Shown in pieces: positions 16,761 through 26,101 of a stretch of DNA of 64,000 bases (positions are counted from its first letter, which is position 1; each line of letters opens with the position of its first letter). The notes below the pieces were generated by a model that was given only the letters and a program-made list of their open reading frames with translations, was not told the origin of the DNA and made no database searches. Source of the DNA: Amphibiibacter pelophylacis (GTDB lineage Bacteria > Pseudomonadota > Gammaproteobacteria > Burkholderiales > Burkholderiaceae_C); assembly GCF_037688875.1 (NCBI RefSeq), contig NZ_JAWDIE010000014.1, forward strand, positions 22,480-86,479, read 5' to 3'. Position numbers and translations under genes: made by a program.

Positions 16761-19321
16761 TGGTCCCCCACAAACCGCCCCCGTCCTCCTGGCGCGAGCC
16801 GCTGCGACGCGAGTGGCACTTTTCCTGGCCGTTTGCCGTTTTCACGCTGCTGATGCTGCTGACCAGCCTGGGTGGCCTGTACCTGCTGTCGGCCGGTCGC
16901 TCGGTGGCGGCGCTGGAGGGCCACTGGTCGGCCGAGAGCAAGACCGCAGTGGTGCGTCTGCTCGATTACAACACCCGGGGACAGGAAAGCACCTGGGTGA
17001 ATTTCCGCCGCACCATGGTGGCGCTCGGCGGCGCCAGCCGCGTGCTGCCCAGCCTGCAGCAGACGCCCGCTGATGCGGTCGGCGCGCGGCGTCACCTGCT
17101 GAATTTTGGCCTGCCCCAGCACGAGATCGCCCCTGTGCTGTTTTTCATGCAGCACCTGGGCTGGCTGCCCGGCGTGCAGCCGGTGCTGGACCAGTGGCAG
17201 GAAGCCAGCTCGGCGGTGCGCCGCCTGGAACCTCTGGGCGATGCGGTGCGCGCCGAAATCAGCGCCGGCGGCCGTGATACGGCCCTGCGCCGCGAACTGG
17301 CCGACCGCATCATGATGCTGGACAGCCGCCTGGACGGACTCTCGGACGACCTGTCGCAGGCGCTGCAGACGCTGGTGAGCGGCATCGCCGACACGGTGTT
17401 CTGGACCATCGTGATCCAGTTCGTCCTGCTGGTTTCGCTGGGCGGCATCATGGCCCAGCGCCTGATTTTTGGCGTGGTCAATGGCGCGCGCGAGGTGCGC
17501 CGCCAGGAGGAGCGCTGGCGCTTTGCCATCGAGGGCGCCAATGACGCGCTGTGGGAAATCGACCTGGAGACGCAGCAGATCCGACTGTCGCGGCGCTGGT
17601 ACACCCAGCTGGGCTACGAGGAGCCCGTGCAGGATTTCACCCTGCGCCCGCGCGCGGAAGTGACGGCGATGATCCACCCCGAGGACCGCGAGCGCGTGCG
17701 CCGCCGCCAGGCGCAGCTGCTGTCGGGGCAGGAACGCATGGTCGAGTACCGCTACCGCCATCTGGACCAGCGCGGGCGCTACGTCTGGCTGCAGGCCCGG
17801 GTGCAGTCCATCGAGTTCGACCCGCAGGAGCGCCCGGTCTACCTGCTGGGCGTGCACACGCATGTGCACGAGCGCCATCTGATGGAAGAAAAAATGCGCC
17901 ACATGGCCTGGGTGGACCCGCTCACCGGTCTGCCCAACCGCGCGGGCTTCCAGCGCTCGCTGCGCCTGGCGCTGGACAACCCCATCAGCCGCCAGGAACT
18001 GGCCGGGATGACGCTGCTGCCCGGGGGCGATGATGACAGCGTCCAGGTCGAGGGCGAATGCGCCGTGGTGGTGCTCAACCTGGACGGCTTCAAGGATGTC
18101 AACGAAGAGCACGGACGGCGCACCGGCGACGCCGTGCTGCGCAGCGTGGCGGTGCTGCTGGAGAACGCCCTGCAGCCCGAAGAGCTGCTGGCGCGCACGG
18201 CGGGCGACGGCTTCTCGCTGCTGCTGCGCCTGGACGCCGCCACGCTGCCGCCGGGCGACAGCGCCCGCGCCGCGCTGGACCGGCGTGTGCAGCGCCTGCT
18301 GTGGCAGGTGGCCCGGCCTTTCGAGATCGACGAGCTGCCCATCGTTGTCCAGGCCTCGGCGGGCAGCGCGCTGTATCCGGCCGATGGGGCCGACGCCGAA
18401 GTGCTGCAGGCCCACGCCGAAATGGCGCTGCTGCTGGCCAAGGCGCAGGCCCGGGGTCACCACCGCGCTTACGACGCCCGCATCGAGCAGCGCGCCCGCG
18501 AGCGTCGCGTGCTGGGCGCCGATCTGCGCCTGGCGCTGGACCGGCACGAGTTTTATCTGGTCTACCAGCCCATCGTCCACCAGCGCACGCAGCGGGTCGA
18601 CAAGGCCGAAGTGCTGCTGCGCTGGAAGCACCCGCAGCGCGGTCTGGTCAGCCCGGCCGAGTTCATCCCGGTGGCCGAAGAAACCGGCCTGATCCTGCCC
18701 ATCGGCGAGTGGATCCTGCAGCAGGTCGACCGCGATCTGCACCGCCTGCGTGCGGCGCTGGGCGATGCTTTCCAGGTGTCGGTGAACAAATCGCCGCGTC
18801 AGTTCCTGCACGACGCCGCGCTGCAGCAGCCGCGCGAAAGCGGTCTGCTCAAGGAGCACCAGGGCCACAACCTGTGCGTGGAAATCACCGAAAGCATGCT
18901 GATGGAGGCCAGCGCCGCGGTGAAGGACAAGTTCATGCAGTTGCGCGATCTGGGCATCCAGGTCTCGCTGGACGATTTCGGCACGGGTTATTCCTCGCTG
19001 GCCTACCTGAAGGTGTTCGACATCGATTTCATCAAGATCGACCGCAGCTTTGTCAAAAACCTGTCGGTGGGCAGCAGCGACCAGGCGCTTTGCGAGGCCA
19101 TGGTCGTCATGGCGCACAAGCTGGGCATGAAGGTCATCGCAGAAGGCGTCGAAACCGCCGTGCAGCGCGACGTGCTCGACGGCGCGGGCTGCGATTACAT
19201 CCAGGGCTATCTCTACAGTCCGCCCAAGCCGCTGGACGAATTCCTGCAATGGGCCGCCCGCCACGCCGGGCAGGACGATGCCGGCGTGGCCCGACGCCCG
19301 GTCAGCAGCGACGTGGGCTGA
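16757..19321 (+). CDS. Membrane PAS-GGDEF-EAL cyclic-di-GMP protein 2 with degenerate GGDEF
   Basis: An 854-residue paralogue of the preceding protein with the same layout: membrane segment near residues 22-45, periplasmic region, second segment near 215-240, PAS, GGDEF and EAL. The GGDEF core reads AGDGF: the second acidic residue is replaced by glycine, so cyclase activity should be lost. The EAL residues (EVLLRW, EITES, DDFGTGYSSL, KIDRSF, IAEGVE) are intact. The ATG overlaps the previous stop (ATGA), implying translational coupling. The two proteins are much more alike in EAL than in the periplasmic sensor, as expected after tandem duplication and sensor divergence. Confidence 0.88.
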   Translation: MMVPHKPPPSSWREPLRREWHFSWPFAVFTLLMLLTSLGGLYLLSAGRSVAALEGHWSAESKTAVVRLLDYNTRGQESTWVNFRRTMVALGGASRVLPSLQQTPADAVGARRHLLNFGLPQHEIAPVLFFMQHLGWLPGVQPVLDQWQEASSAVRRLEPLGDAVRAEISAGGRDTALRRELADRIMMLDSRLDGLSDDLSQALQTLVSGIADTVFWTIVIQFVLLVSLGGIMAQRLIFGVVNGAREVRRQEERWRFAIEGANDALWEIDLETQQIRLSRRWYTQLGYEEPVQDFTLRPRAEVTAMIHPEDRERVRRRQAQLLSGQERMVEYRYRHLDQRGRYVWLQARVQSIEFDPQERPVYLLGVHTHVHERHLMEEKMRHMAWVDPLTGLPNRAGFQRSLRLALDNPISRQELAGMTLLPGGDDDSVQVEGECAVVVLNLDGFKDVNEEHGRRTGDAVLRSVAVLLENALQPEELLARTAGDGFSLLLRLDAATLPPGDSARAALDRRVQRLLWQVARPFEIDELPIVVQASAGSALYPADGADAEVLQAHAEMALLLAKAQARGHHRAYDARIEQRARERRVLGADLRLALDRHEFYLVYQPIVHQRTQRVDKAEVLLRWKHPQRGLVSPAEFIPVAEETGLILPIGEWILQQVDRDLHRLRAALGDAFQVSVNKSPRQFLHDAALQQPRESGLLKEHQGHNLCVEITESMLMEASAAVKDKFMQLRDLGIQVSLDDFGTGYSSLAYLKVFDIDFIKIDRSFVKNLSVGSSDQALCEAMVVMAHKLGMKVIAEGVETAVQRDVLDGAGCDYIQGYLYSPPKPLDEFLQWAARHAGQDDAGVARRPVSSDVG

Positions 19322-19448
19322 CCGGGGCCAGGACGATGCGCAGAGACACTCCCCCCCCCTCGCAAGGGGAGGGGCTGTTGCCCGCAGGGCGCCGTGCTGA
19401 CAATGGCTCTACACCCGGCAGCCGCCAGGTGCCCACCGGAGAGCCACC

Positions 19449-19838
19449 ATGACCACCCCCCGTTTTTCTTCTGCCGCTGCTTCTGTCCGCAAGATTTTGT
19501 CCCGCAGTCTGATCGGCCTGCTGATGCTGCCGCTGGCAGGCACAGCGCTGGCGCTGGACATCAACCAGGCCAGCCCCAGCGAGCTTGATGCCATTGACGG
19601 CATCGGACCCAAAATGGTCCAGCGCCTGGTGACGGCGCGCCAGCAGGCGCCCTTCAAGGACTGGGCCGATGTGCGCACCCGCGTCAGCGGCATCGGCGAC
19701 AAGACGCAAAAGCGCTTCGAAAGCCAGGGCCTGACGATAGGTGCAGGCGGCACGCGGGTCGCGGCGGCCAGCCCGGCAGCGGCTGCCGCCAAAGGCGCGG
19801 CGGTGCTGCCGGGCGCCAAACCGGCGGCCAAGCCCTGA
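19449..19838 (+). CDS. Exported ComEA-like helix-hairpin-helix protein
   Basis: A 129-residue protein with a signal peptide (hydrophobic LIGLLMLPLAGTALA). A ComEA-type HhH domain follows: LDINQASPSELDAIDGIG and ISGIG-like VSGIGDKTQKRF. The C-terminal 30 residues are Ala/Gly/Pro rich. Such proteins bind DNA in the periplasm during natural transformation, but many Burkholderiales carry stand-alone versions of unproven role. No other competence gene is near. GGAGAG precedes the ATG. It ends convergently with dnaE, 27 bp apart. Confidence 0.85.
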   Translation: MTTPRFSSAAASVRKILSRSLIGLLMLPLAGTALALDINQASPSELDAIDGIGPKMVQRLVTARQQAPFKDWADVRTRVSGIGDKTQKRFESQGLTIGAGGTRVAAASPAAAAAKGAAVLPGAKPAAKP

Positions 19839-19864
19839 GCCGCTGATGGCCTGACGGACTGGCC

Positions 19865-22800
19865 TCAGGCGCCCGCGCCGCGCCGGTACTGCACCTGAAC
19901 CTGCGTGCTGCCGTCGGGCCAGCCCGATTCGCGCAGGTGGCGGCGCAACGCGGTCAGTGCGTCATCACCGGGCCAGAAGCGGCTGGCGGGGCCCAGCTCC
20001 AGCAGGCCGCAGACGGTGGCGTCGTCCTGCGGCAGGCTCAGCTGCACCTGCAGCGGCAGGCCTGCGCTGCCTTCGTCGCCTAGCGGCTGCACTGGCCACT
20101 CGCGGGCGAGCCGGGTCAGGCCGTCCAGCAGCGCGGCGCTGTCCTGTTCCTGCGCGGCCTGGGGCAGGGTCAGGCAGACACGCACGGCGGCAGCTTTGAG
20201 CGCCCGCGCCGTGGGCAAGTCCCACACCGCCTGAATGTTCAGGCGCACGCCGCCGCTGAAGCGGTCCTGGCGCACGCGCGCCAGAATGACAATGAGTTCG
20301 TCCTCGCGGATCAGCGGCCCGAAGCGGGCGATCTGCTCCTCGTTCAGGGACGCTTCCTGGCGGCCGCTGCCATCGTCGAGGCTGAAAATCAGCACCTTGC
20401 CGCGGTTGCCGGTGATGGTGCGGCTGTCGCTGACCAGGCCCGCCAGGCAGACCGGCGCTTCGCCGGGCGTGATGCTGGCCAGATCGCCGTCGACCAGGCT
20501 GGCGATCTCGGCGGCGTGCTCTTCAAACAGGTGGCCGGTCAGAAAGAAGCCGATGGCGATTTTTTCCTGCATCAGCCGCTCGCGCACGCTCCAGGGCTCG
20601 CAGGTCAGCAGCGGCGGTTCGGTGTCGGCGCTGGAGTGGCTGTCGCCCGCGAACAGGTCGCCCTGCAGCGCGTTGATGGCCTGCTGCTCGGCCCAGTCGA
20701 AGGCCAGGCCCAGGCTGGCCAGCAGCGGCGCGCGGTCGGGGTGCAGGCTGTCGAACGCCCCTGCGCGAATCAGCGCCTCGATCACGCGGCGGTTGACGCG
20801 GGTGCGGTCCACGCGGTGGCAGAAATCAAACAGGCTGGTGAAGGGCGTGTCGCCGCGCGCTGCCACGATGGCCTCGATGGCGCCTTTGCCCGTCCCCTTG
20901 ACGGCCCCCAGGCCGTAGCGCAGGCGGGTTTTGTCCAGCGGCTCGAAGGCGTGCGTGCCCTGGTTGACATCGGGCGGATCGAAGACGATGCCAAAGTCCA
21001 CGGCATCGTCGCGCAGCACCTTGAGCTTGTCGGTGTTGTCCATTTCCACCGTCATGTTGGCGGCGAAAAACGCACAGGTGTGGTGAACTTTGACCCAGGC
21101 CGTGTGATAGGCCAGCAGCGAGTAGGCGGCGGCGTGCGACTTGTTGAAGCCGTAGCCCGCGAACTTCTCCATCAGGTCGAACACCTCGTCGGCCTGCGCC
21201 TGCGCGATGCCGTTCTTGGCGGCGCCTTCGCGGAAGAGCAGGCGGTGCTGGGCCATTTCCTCGGGCTTTTTCTTGCCCATCGCGCGGCGCAGCAGGTCGG
21301 CGCCGCCCAGGGAATAACCACCCAGGATCTGCGCCGTCTGCATCACCTGTTCCTGGTAGACCATGATGCCGTAGGTCTCGGACAGCACGGATTCCAGCGA
21401 GGGGTGGGGGTATTCCACCGTTTCATCGCCGTGCTTGCGCGCCACGAAGCTGGGGATCAGGTCCATCGGCCCCGGGCGGTAGAGCGCGTTGAGCGCGATC
21501 AGATCCTCCAGGCGGCTGGGTTTGGCGTCGCGCAGCATGCGCTGCATGCCCGTGCTTTCAAACTGGAACACGGCCTCGGTGCGGCCTTCGGCGAAGAGCT
21601 TGTAGGTGCGCGTGTCGTCCAGCGGAATCTGCTCGAAATCGAACTCGGCCAGCGCCTTGCCCTGGCGCTGGATGTGCTTTTTGGCCTCTTCCAGAATCGT
21701 CAGCGTGGCCAGGCCCAGAAAGTCGAACTTGACCAGGCCCGCGGCCTCGACGTCGTCTTTGTCAAACTGGCTGACCGCCTTGTCGCTGCCAGGCTGCTGG
21801 TAGAGCGGGGTGAAATCGGTGATTTTGCCCGGTGCGATCAGCACGCCGCCCGCGTGCATGCCCACGTTGCGCACCAGGCCTTCGACCTGGGTGGCGCGCT
21901 CCAGCAGGATGGCGACGTCCTCCTCGTTGGCCTCGCGCTCGTTCAGTTCGGGCGCTTCCAGACGGGCGTAAATCAGCTTGCTGCTGGGCTTTTCGGGCAC
22001 TTTGGCCAGCGTCACCGTCTTGCCCGGCGGCGCCGGGATCAGCTTGGCGATGCCATCGACCTGGCCGTAGCTCATGTCCAGAACGCGGCCGATGTCTCGC
22101 AGCGCCGCCTTGGCGGCCATGGTGCCGAAGGTGGCGATCTGGCTGACGGCCTGGCGGCCGTAGCGCTCTTTCACGTAATCGATGACGCGGTCGCGGTTGC
22201 TCTGGCAGAAATCGATGTCGAAGTCGGGCATCGAGACCCGCTCGGGGTTGAGAAAGCGCTCGAACAGCAGCTTGTACTGCAGTGGGTCCAGGTCGGTGAT
22301 GCCCAGCGCGTAAGCCACCAGCGAGCCCGCGCCCGAGCCCCGGCCCGGGCCCACCGGGCAGCCGTGGCTTTTGGCCCAGCGGATGAAGTCGGCCACGATC
22401 AGGAAGTAGCCCGGAAAGCCCATTTTGAGAATGGTGCCGATCTCGAAATCCAGGCGCTCCTGGTAAGTGGGGCGCTGCGCGTCGCGCTGGGCGGCGACCG
22501 GAAAGCGCCGCGCCAGGCGGTCTTCCAGGCCCTCCTGCGAGAGCTGGCGGAAGTAGTCGGCGATGGGCATGGCGCTGCCATCGGCCAGCGGCGGGGTGGG
22601 GAAATCGGGCAGGCGCGGCTGGCCCAGCACCAGCGGCACGGTGCAGCGCTGCGCGATGGCCACGGTGTTGGCCAGGGCGCTGGGGATGTCGGCGAACAGC
22701 TCGTGCATCTGCGCGCGCGTCAGGGCGTGCTGCTGCGGCGTGAAGCGGCGCACACGCGCCGGGTTGGCCACCTTGTCGCCCTCGGCGACGCAGACGCGCG

Positions 22801-23458
22801 CCTCGTGGGCATCGAACTCGACCTGCGTCAGGAACTGCATGGGGTGGGTGGCCACCACCGGCAGCTGCAGCCGCGCCGCCAGGGGCAGGGCGGCGGCGAT
22901 GTAATCCTCTTCGCCCGGTAGCCCGGCGCGCTGCAGCTCGATGTAAAAGCGCCCGGGGAAGATATCCTCCAGGCGCTGCGCCACCCGGTCGGCCTGCGCC
23001 GGATCGCTGCCTGCCAGCGCGCGGCCCAGCCAGCCGGTGGCGCCACCCGACAGCGCGATCAGGCCCGCGCTGTGCGCCTGCACGTCGTCCAGCTGCACGC
23101 AGGCCTGGTGCTCGTACGGCTCGCCCAGCCAGGCCAGGCTGAGCAGCTCGCACAGGTGGTGGTAGCCCTCGGGGTTCTGCGCGATCAGCAAAAGCCGGGT
23201 CAGCACGCCGTCGCCGTCCACCGGCGCCAGCCAGACGTCGGCGCCGATCAGCGGCTTGAGGCCCGCCCCCCGGCAGGCCTTGTAGAACTTGATGGTGCCA
23301 AACAGATTGTTCAGATCAGAAATGCCCAGCGCGGCCTGGCCGTCATCGGCAGCGGCGTCCACCCAGTCGTCAATGCGCAGGATGCCGTCCACCACCGAGT
23401 ATTCGGTGTGGGCGCGCAGGTGGACAAAATCGGGGGTCAGGGCAGGGGAGTCGCTCAT
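19865..23458 (-). CDS. dnaE: DNA polymerase III subunit alpha
   Basis: A replicative polymerase of 1197 residues. It has an N-terminal PHP domain (HLRAHTEYSVVDG), the family C palm with the catalytic acidic motif MPDFDIDF, the segment GPGRGSGAGSLVAYALG, and finger residues such as QFESTGMQRMLR. An HhH/OB C-terminal region ends it (IFSLDDGSGRQEASL). The start is the ATG at 23458; an ATG three codons upstream (23467) is equally possible, and neither has a clear Shine-Dalgarno. The open frame continuing upstream is antisense to amiC. It is divergent from amiC across 165 bp. Confidence 0.97.
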   Translation of the reverse strand: MSDSPALTPDFVHLRAHTEYSVVDGILRIDDWVDAAADDGQAALGISDLNNLFGTIKFYKACRGAGLKPLIGADVWLAPVDGDGVLTRLLLIAQNPEGYHHLCELLSLAWLGEPYEHQACVQLDDVQAHSAGLIALSGGATGWLGRALAGSDPAQADRVAQRLEDIFPGRFYIELQRAGLPGEEDYIAAALPLAARLQLPVVATHPMQFLTQVEFDAHEARVCVAEGDKVANPARVRRFTPQQHALTRAQMHELFADIPSALANTVAIAQRCTVPLVLGQPRLPDFPTPPLADGSAMPIADYFRQLSQEGLEDRLARRFPVAAQRDAQRPTYQERLDFEIGTILKMGFPGYFLIVADFIRWAKSHGCPVGPGRGSGAGSLVAYALGITDLDPLQYKLLFERFLNPERVSMPDFDIDFCQSNRDRVIDYVKERYGRQAVSQIATFGTMAAKAALRDIGRVLDMSYGQVDGIAKLIPAPPGKTVTLAKVPEKPSSKLIYARLEAPELNEREANEEDVAILLERATQVEGLVRNVGMHAGGVLIAPGKITDFTPLYQQPGSDKAVSQFDKDDVEAAGLVKFDFLGLATLTILEEAKKHIQRQGKALAEFDFEQIPLDDTRTYKLFAEGRTEAVFQFESTGMQRMLRDAKPSRLEDLIALNALYRPGPMDLIPSFVARKHGDETVEYPHPSLESVLSETYGIMVYQEQVMQTAQILGGYSLGGADLLRRAMGKKKPEEMAQHRLLFREGAAKNGIAQAQADEVFDLMEKFAGYGFNKSHAAAYSLLAYHTAWVKVHHTCAFFAANMTVEMDNTDKLKVLRDDAVDFGIVFDPPDVNQGTHAFEPLDKTRLRYGLGAVKGTGKGAIEAIVAARGDTPFTSLFDFCHRVDRTRVNRRVIEALIRAGAFDSLHPDRAPLLASLGLAFDWAEQQAINALQGDLFAGDSHSSADTEPPLLTCEPWSVRERLMQEKIAIGFFLTGHLFEEHAAEIASLVDGDLASITPGEAPVCLAGLVSDSRTITGNRGKVLIFSLDDGSGRQEASLNEEQIARFGPLIREDELIVILARVRQDRFSGGVRLNIQAVWDLPTARALKAAAVRVCLTLPQAAQEQDSAALLDGLTRLAREWPVQPLGDEGSAGLPLQVQLSLPQDDATVCGLLELGPASRFWPGDDALTALRRHLRESGWPDGSTQVQVQYRRGAGA

Positions 23459-23623
23459 GCCCGGCATTGTAGGTGTCGGCCTGGCTGGCGGGTGAAAGCG
23501 CGGCGCAGCAGCCGGATCGCTGCTCAAAAATCCCTTTATCGTCAGGGGCCTGGCGTGTAAACTGAAAGCCATTCGTGCTGATCTGTGATCTGATCGCCAT
23601 CGCCTGATTTCTCCTGCTGCCGC

Positions 23624-25141
23624 ATGTTCCGCTCCAAATCTGCCCCTTCTTCGTCCCACCACCCCCAGCGCCGTCGCTGGCTGCGCCAGGTCGCCACGGG
23701 CGTGGCCGCGACCGCGCTGCCCCGCACCGGCCTGCTGGGCGCGGCCGTCTCGGCGCTGTGGCTGGGCCCGGCGCAGCTGGCTTTTGGCGCCACCGCCGTG
23801 GCCGTGCGTCTGTGGCCCGCGCCCGATTACACCCGGCTGACCATCGAGAGCGACGGCAAGCTCAGCGCCACGCACACCCTGCAGGACGGCGGCCAGGCGC
23901 TGCGCATCCGCATCCCCGGCCTGGCGCTGAACGACGCCCTCAGCAGCCTGAGCGGCCGCGTGCTGCCGGGCGATCCCTTCATTGCCGCGCTGCAGGTCAG
24001 CGCGGCGGGGCCGGACGCGGTGCAGCTGGATCTGCGCCTCAAGCAGCCGGTGCGCCCGGAGCAGTTTGCGCTGGCGCCCGTCGCCACCTACCAGAATCGT
24101 CTGGTGTTTGATCTGCACCCGGTTCAGGTCAGCGACCCGCTGCTGGCGCTGATCCGCGAAAAATCCGGCACCCAGGCCAGCGACGACGCGCTGCGCGACT
24201 TCCTGGCCCAGCGCCACGAGCAGGTCGCGCAGGAGGACGAACTCAGCCGCTTCATCAACGGCGCCCTGGAAGAGCGCCTCAACGGCCCGAAACCGCCCGT
24301 CGTGGCCAGCGCCACCCCGCGCCCGCCCGCCCGGTCGTCGGGTCGTCCGGCCCGGCCCGCGCCGGCCGCACCTCCGGCCGAACTGCGCGAAGCCAGCCAG
24401 GCGGTGGCTGAGGCGCGCAACAGCGTCAACGGCCTGACCATCGTCATGATCGACCCGGGCCATGGCGGCGAAGACCCGGGCGCCATCGGCCCCAGCGGCC
24501 TGATGGAAAAAACCGTGGTGCTGGCCGTGGGCACGCGCCTGGCCAACCTGATCAACAGCGTGCCGGGCATGAAGGCTTTCATGACCCGCGACGCCGATTT
24601 CTTCGTGCCGCTGGGCGAGCGCGTGCGCAAATCGCAGCACGTCCAGGCCGATCTGTTCATGTCCATCCACGCCGATGCGGTGGCCAACCCGCGTCCCAAA
24701 GGCGGCTCGGTCTACGCCCTGAGCACGCGCGGCGCCACCAGCTCGACCGCGCGCTACCTGCAGGGCACGCAAAATGCGTCGGACATCATTGGCGGCGTCA
24801 GCAGCCGCCTGGCCCACGACCGATCGGTCATGCGCGCCATGCTGGACATGAGCACCACCGCCCAGATCAAGGACAGCACCGTGGCCGCGCAAGCCATGCT
24901 GGGTCACCTGGGCCGCATCGGCGATCTGCACAAGAAGGGCGTCGAATACGCCAACTTCGCGGTGCTGCGCTCGCCGAGCATCCCGTCCATTCTGGTGGAG
25001 ACGGCCTTCATCTCCAACCCGGAAGAAGAGGCCCTGCTGGCCACCAACGCCTACCGCGAGACCCTGGCGCAGGCGCTGTTTTCGGGCGTGCGCGGCTATT
25101 TCTCGCGCAATCCGCCCGCTTCGCGGCGGCGCATCGCCTGA
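23624..25141 (+). CDS. amiC: N-acetylmuramoyl-L-alanine amidase, AmiC-type, Tat-exported
   Basis: A 505-residue amidase that splits septal peptidoglycan during daughter-cell separation. The N-terminus carries a Tat-like signal (RRRWLRQ followed by a hydrophobic stretch). An AMIN domain covers about residues 55-165, then a Pro/Ala/Arg linker. The catalytic Amidase_3 domain runs from about 275 to 495, with DPGHGGEDPGAIG, the Glu of LMEKT, SIHADA and VETAFISN. In many proteobacteria tsaE lies immediately upstream; it is not here. The downstream minCDE genes are also cell-division genes on the same strand. Confidence 0.93.
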   Translation: MFRSKSAPSSSHHPQRRRWLRQVATGVAATALPRTGLLGAAVSALWLGPAQLAFGATAVAVRLWPAPDYTRLTIESDGKLSATHTLQDGGQALRIRIPGLALNDALSSLSGRVLPGDPFIAALQVSAAGPDAVQLDLRLKQPVRPEQFALAPVATYQNRLVFDLHPVQVSDPLLALIREKSGTQASDDALRDFLAQRHEQVAQEDELSRFINGALEERLNGPKPPVVASATPRPPARSSGRPARPAPAAPPAELREASQAVAEARNSVNGLTIVMIDPGHGGEDPGAIGPSGLMEKTVVLAVGTRLANLINSVPGMKAFMTRDADFFVPLGERVRKSQHVQADLFMSIHADAVANPRPKGGSVYALSTRGATSSTARYLQGTQNASDIIGGVSSRLAHDRSVMRAMLDMSTTAQIKDSTVAAQAMLGHLGRIGDLHKKGVEYANFAVLRSPSIPSILVETAFISNPEEEALLATNAYRETLAQALFSGVRGYFSRNPPASRRRIA

Positions 25142-25218
25142 GGCGGGGCAGTCTGGCGATCGGATAAGATACAGACCAGAATTTCCACTGGCCGCCCTGC
25201 GGCCCCAGCCGCACCGCC

Positions 25219-26058
25219 ATGACTGTTGCTCTCGCCGCCCAGGCGCCGTCCTCCTTCGAAATCAAGAGCGCCCGCGTCCCGGCGCTGACGCTGCAGCTGC
25301 GCTCGGGCGATCTGGCCCTGCTGGATCAGGAGTTCGACCAGCGCTTTGGCGCCATCCCCGATTTTTTCGACGACGAGCCCGTGGTCATCGACCTGGCGCC
25401 GCTGCAGGCCCCGCCCTCTGAAGCCGCTGACCCGGACGGCTCCGACGGTGCCCCCGACGCGCCCGAAGCGGACGACGCCGTGCCCGATGTCTGCGTCGAT
25501 TTTGTCGCCCTGTGCGCGCTGCTGCGCCGCTACCGGCTGCAGCCGTGGGCGGTCTACGGTGGCAGCGCCAGCCAGACCGCCGCCGCTGTGGCCGCCGGGC
25601 TGCAGGCGCCGGGAGGCCTTGCGCCGATTTTCCAGCGCAGCGAGCCCACGCCCACGCCCAGCGAGGCTTCCATCGAGCCCGCGCCCGACCCCACTGCCGG
25701 GCTGCCCGAGCCGCTGGTCATCGACCGCATGGTGCGATCGGGCCAGCGTGTCTATGCGCGCGGGCGCGATCTGATCGTGCTGGGCACGGTCAACCCGGGC
25801 GCTGAAGTCATCGCCGACGGCAGCATCCATGTTTACGCCGCGCTGCGTGGCAAGGCCATCGCCGGGGCGCGTGGCAACCCGCAGGCGCGCGTGTTTGCGC
25901 TGGGCCTGTCGCCCGAGCTGATCTCCATCGCGGGCATTTACCGCACCAGCGAAGTCCCGCTGCCCGGCGGCCTGGACGGCCAGCCCGCGCAGGTCTGGCT
26001 GGACAGCAGCGGCGGCGCCGGGCAGGAGCGTCTGGTCATCCAGGCGCTGACCTCCTGA
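25219..26058 (+). CDS. minC: Septum site-determining protein MinC
   Basis: A 279-residue FtsZ-assembly inhibitor. The N-terminal domain (residues 1-110) contains FEIKSARVPALTLQL. A Pro/Glu linker covers about 140-165. The C-terminal beta-helix domain has the diagnostic RSGQRVYARGRDLIVLGTVNPGAEV read in two parts, then GSIHVYAALRGKAIAGARG and NPQARVFAL. It opens the minCDE operon, 43 bp before minD. Confidence 0.97.
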   Translation: MTVALAAQAPSSFEIKSARVPALTLQLRSGDLALLDQEFDQRFGAIPDFFDDEPVVIDLAPLQAPPSEAADPDGSDGAPDAPEADDAVPDVCVDFVALCALLRRYRLQPWAVYGGSASQTAAAVAAGLQAPGGLAPIFQRSEPTPTPSEASIEPAPDPTAGLPEPLVIDRMVRSGQRVYARGRDLIVLGTVNPGAEVIADGSIHVYAALRGKAIAGARGNPQARVFALGLSPELISIAGIYRTSEVPLPGGLDGQPAQVWLDSSGGAGQERLVIQALTS

Positions 26059-26101
26059 ACATGCATCCTTTTTCAGAAAAACAGGCAGAAAGAACCCCGC
26101 T

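Noticed and set aside
14130..19264. Long antisense frames over the two c-di-GMP protein genes
   Set aside because: They mirror conserved GGDEF and EAL coding sequence and repeat because the two genes are paralogous; no start signals or domains.
19347..19373. C-tract and CCCCT/AGGGG hairpin after the second c-di-GMP gene as a terminator
   Set aside because: The hairpin is not followed by a T tract; it may be structural but cannot be called an intrinsic terminator.
23468..24931. Upstream extension of the dnaE frame
   Set aside because: It runs antisense through amiC and shows no polymerase homology; DnaE begins with its PHP domain near 23458.
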